From Pseudomonas mosselii (lineage in GTDB: Bacteria > Pseudomonadota > Gammaproteobacteria > Pseudomonadales > Pseudomonadaceae), in contig NZ_QJRP01000005.1 in assembly GCF_003205295.1 (NCBI RefSeq), positions 222,801-286,800 on the forward strand: 64,000 nucleotides of DNA. The letters are read 5' to 3'. A program made the translations under genes and the position numbers. Positions 62,707 through 64,000 of the stretch are shown one piece after another (the first letter of the stretch is position 1; each line of letters opens with the position of its first letter). The notes below the pieces were generated by a model that saw only the letters and a list, made by a program, of their open reading frames with translations, had not been told where the DNA came from and ran no database searches.

Positions 62707-64000
62707 ATGTCTTCACTGTCCACCGCCTGGCGCGACCGCCCCACCCACCACAAGGTCTGGGCCCTGGCCGCGCCGATGATCCTGTCCAACATCTCGGTGC
62801 CGCTGGTGGCGCTGGTCGACAGCACGGTGATCGGCCACCTGCCCCACGCCCACCAATTGGGCGCGGTGGCGGTGGGCGCCACGCTGTTTACCTTCATGGT
62901 CGGCCTGATGGGTTTCCTGCGCATGGGCTCCACCGGCTTCGCCGCCCAGGCCGCCGGCCGCGGCGACGGCGCCGCGCTGCGCCAGGTGCTGGTGCAGGGG
63001 CTGCTGCTGGCGCTGGGTTTCGCCCTGCTGATCGGACTGCTCGCCCTGCCCTTCAGCCAGCTGGCACTGCACGCGATGCAGCCCAGCGAGGCGCTGCATG
63101 CCTCCACCGAGGCGTTCTTCCACACCCGCCTGCTCGGCCTGCCGGCGGCGCTGGCCAGCTACGCCCTGGTCGGCTGGTTCCTCGGCACGCAGAACGCCCG
63201 GGCACCGCTGGCGATCCTGCTGACCACCAACCTGCTGAACATCGCCCTGAACCTGTGGTTCGTGCTCGGCCTGGACTGGGGCGTGGTCGGCTCGGCACGG
63301 GCCTCGGTGATCGCCGAGTGGAGCACCGCCCTGCTCGGCCTGGCCCTCACCCGCCCGGCGCTGCGCGCCTACCCCGGGCATATCGCCTGGGCCGCGTTGA
63401 AGCGCTGGCAGGCCTGGCGGCCCTTGCTGGCGGTGAACCGCGATATCTTCCTGCGCAGCCTGGCGCTGCAGCTGGTGTTCCTGCTGCTGACCGTGCAGGG
63501 CGCGCGCCTCGGCGAGGCGACGGTGGCGGCCAATGCGCTGCTGCTCAACGGGCTGATGCTCACCGCCTATGCCCTCGATGGCCTGGCCCACGCGGTCGAG
63601 GCGCTGTGCGGCCACGCCATCGGCGCCCGTGATCGCGGAGCCCTGAAGCGGGCGCTGGTGGTGGCCTGCGGCTGGTCGTTGATCGTCAGCCTGGGGTTCG
63701 CCGTGCTGTTCCTGCTGGGCGGCCACCTGCTCATCGACCTGCAGACCGATATCGCCAGCGTGCGCGAGGCGGCGTATCCGTACCTGCCGTATCTGGCGGT
63801 GCTGCCGTTGGTGGCGGTGTGGAGTTATCTGCTCGATGGGCTGTTCATCGGTGCCACCCGGGCACGGGAGATGCGCAATGCGATGCTGGTGTCGGTGGTG
63901 ATCGCGCTGCCTGTGGCGTTGGCCATGCGCGGGTTCGGCAATCATGGGTTGTGGCTGGCGTTTCTGGGGTTCATGGCGTTGCGGGCGGGGACGCTGGGGT
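62707..64000 (+). CDS. dinF: MATE-family efflux transporter, DinF-like (3' end outside window)
   Basis: The frame is open from the ATG, with GGAG seven bases upstream, to the window edge (431 codons). The MATE landmarks are the N-terminal LAAPMILSNISVPLVALVDS and TVIGHLP, the internal repeat start VNRDIFLRSLALQLVFLLLT and DGLAHAVEALCGHAIGARDR. About 11-12 helices are visible, near the whole length. It exports drugs or oxidised compounds using a cation gradient. The DinF call rests on family style; a MATE exporter is secure. Confidence 0.88.
   Translation, partial: MSSLSTAWRDRPTHHKVWALAAPMILSNISVPLVALVDSTVIGHLPHAHQLGAVAVGATLFTFMVGLMGFLRMGSTGFAAQAAGRGDGAALRQVLVQGLLLALGFALLIGLLALPFSQLALHAMQPSEALHASTEAFFHTRLLGLPAALASYALVGWFLGTQNARAPLAILLTTNLLNIALNLWFVLGLDWGVVGSARASVIAEWSTALLGLALTRPALRAYPGHIAWAALKRWQAWRPLLAVNRDIFLRSLALQLVFLLLTVQGARLGEATVAANALLLNGLMLTAYALDGLAHAVEALCGHAIGARDRGALKRALVVACGWSLIVSLGFAVLFLLGGHLLIDLQTDIASVREAAYPYLPYLAVLPLVAVWSYLLDGLFIGATRAREMRNAMLVSVVIALPVALAMRGFGNHGLWLAFLGFMALRAGTLG

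Overview
The window is a GC-rich bacterial chromosome segment, most probably from the Pseudomonas putida group. Three things point there. Most genes read as pseudomonad families. The order proB-obgE-rpmA-rplU/ispB, then a small Fur-box gene, fklB, a DUF6482 gene, a yqhA-like gene and a Lon-like protease gene matches the arrangement I recall for P. aeruginosa PA4565-PA4576. Intergenic gaps carry many copies of two extragenic palindrome types: GCGGGGCAAGCCCGCTCCCAC hairpins and TGTAGGAGCGGCC elements of about 115 bp. No complete prophage, CRISPR array or insertion sequence was seen. The left edge has only the 3' end of a phage/tailocin-type baseplate gene.

Layout. 0-13 kb: MFS exporter and convergent LysR gene; an operon of two isochorismatase-fold hydrolases with an AaeB/AaeX/AaeA-like efflux module; a Fic protein; a SnoaL/NTF2-like protein, an NCS1 permease and an aldehyde dehydrogenase. 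13-20 kb: a REP-rich gap with an AT-richer ORF and a strongly structured leader before a DUF6124 gene; DUF3422 protein; MscK-like channel; Ada and an AlkA-like glycosylase (alkylation repair). 20-24 kb: FecI-FecR-TonB receptor iron-uptake unit. 24-29 kb: MFS genes flanking a short AT-rich Rhs-core protein with a PARP/ART-like C-terminal toxin domain; an orphan FecR gene with a Fur box. 29-35 kb: tRNA-Met with clear promoter and terminator; LysE exporter; LysR regulator; secreted M15-like peptidase; exported protein; a gene split by an amber codon; holD-rimI. 35-40 kb: MksFEB condensin. 40-51 kb: creA, proB, obgE, rpmA-rplU, ispB, small genes, fklB, Lon-like protease. 51-64 kb: envelope proteins, Gre-like factor, PBP1C with an alpha-2-macroglobulin lipoprotein, and a DinF-like MATE exporter that runs off the right edge.

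Themes. Iron control recurs: four Fur-like operators lie at about 20.0, 21.6, 28.2 and 45.7 kb, before fecI, the receptor, the orphan fecR and a small unknown gene. The best candidates for new biology are the leader at 13562-13749, where one central segment can pair with either upstream or downstream partners; the Rhs-ART toxin with a degenerate ORF where an immunity gene would be expected; the small Fur-box protein; and the hydrolase plus efflux operon. All identifications come from reading sequence and family knowledge; no database search was run.
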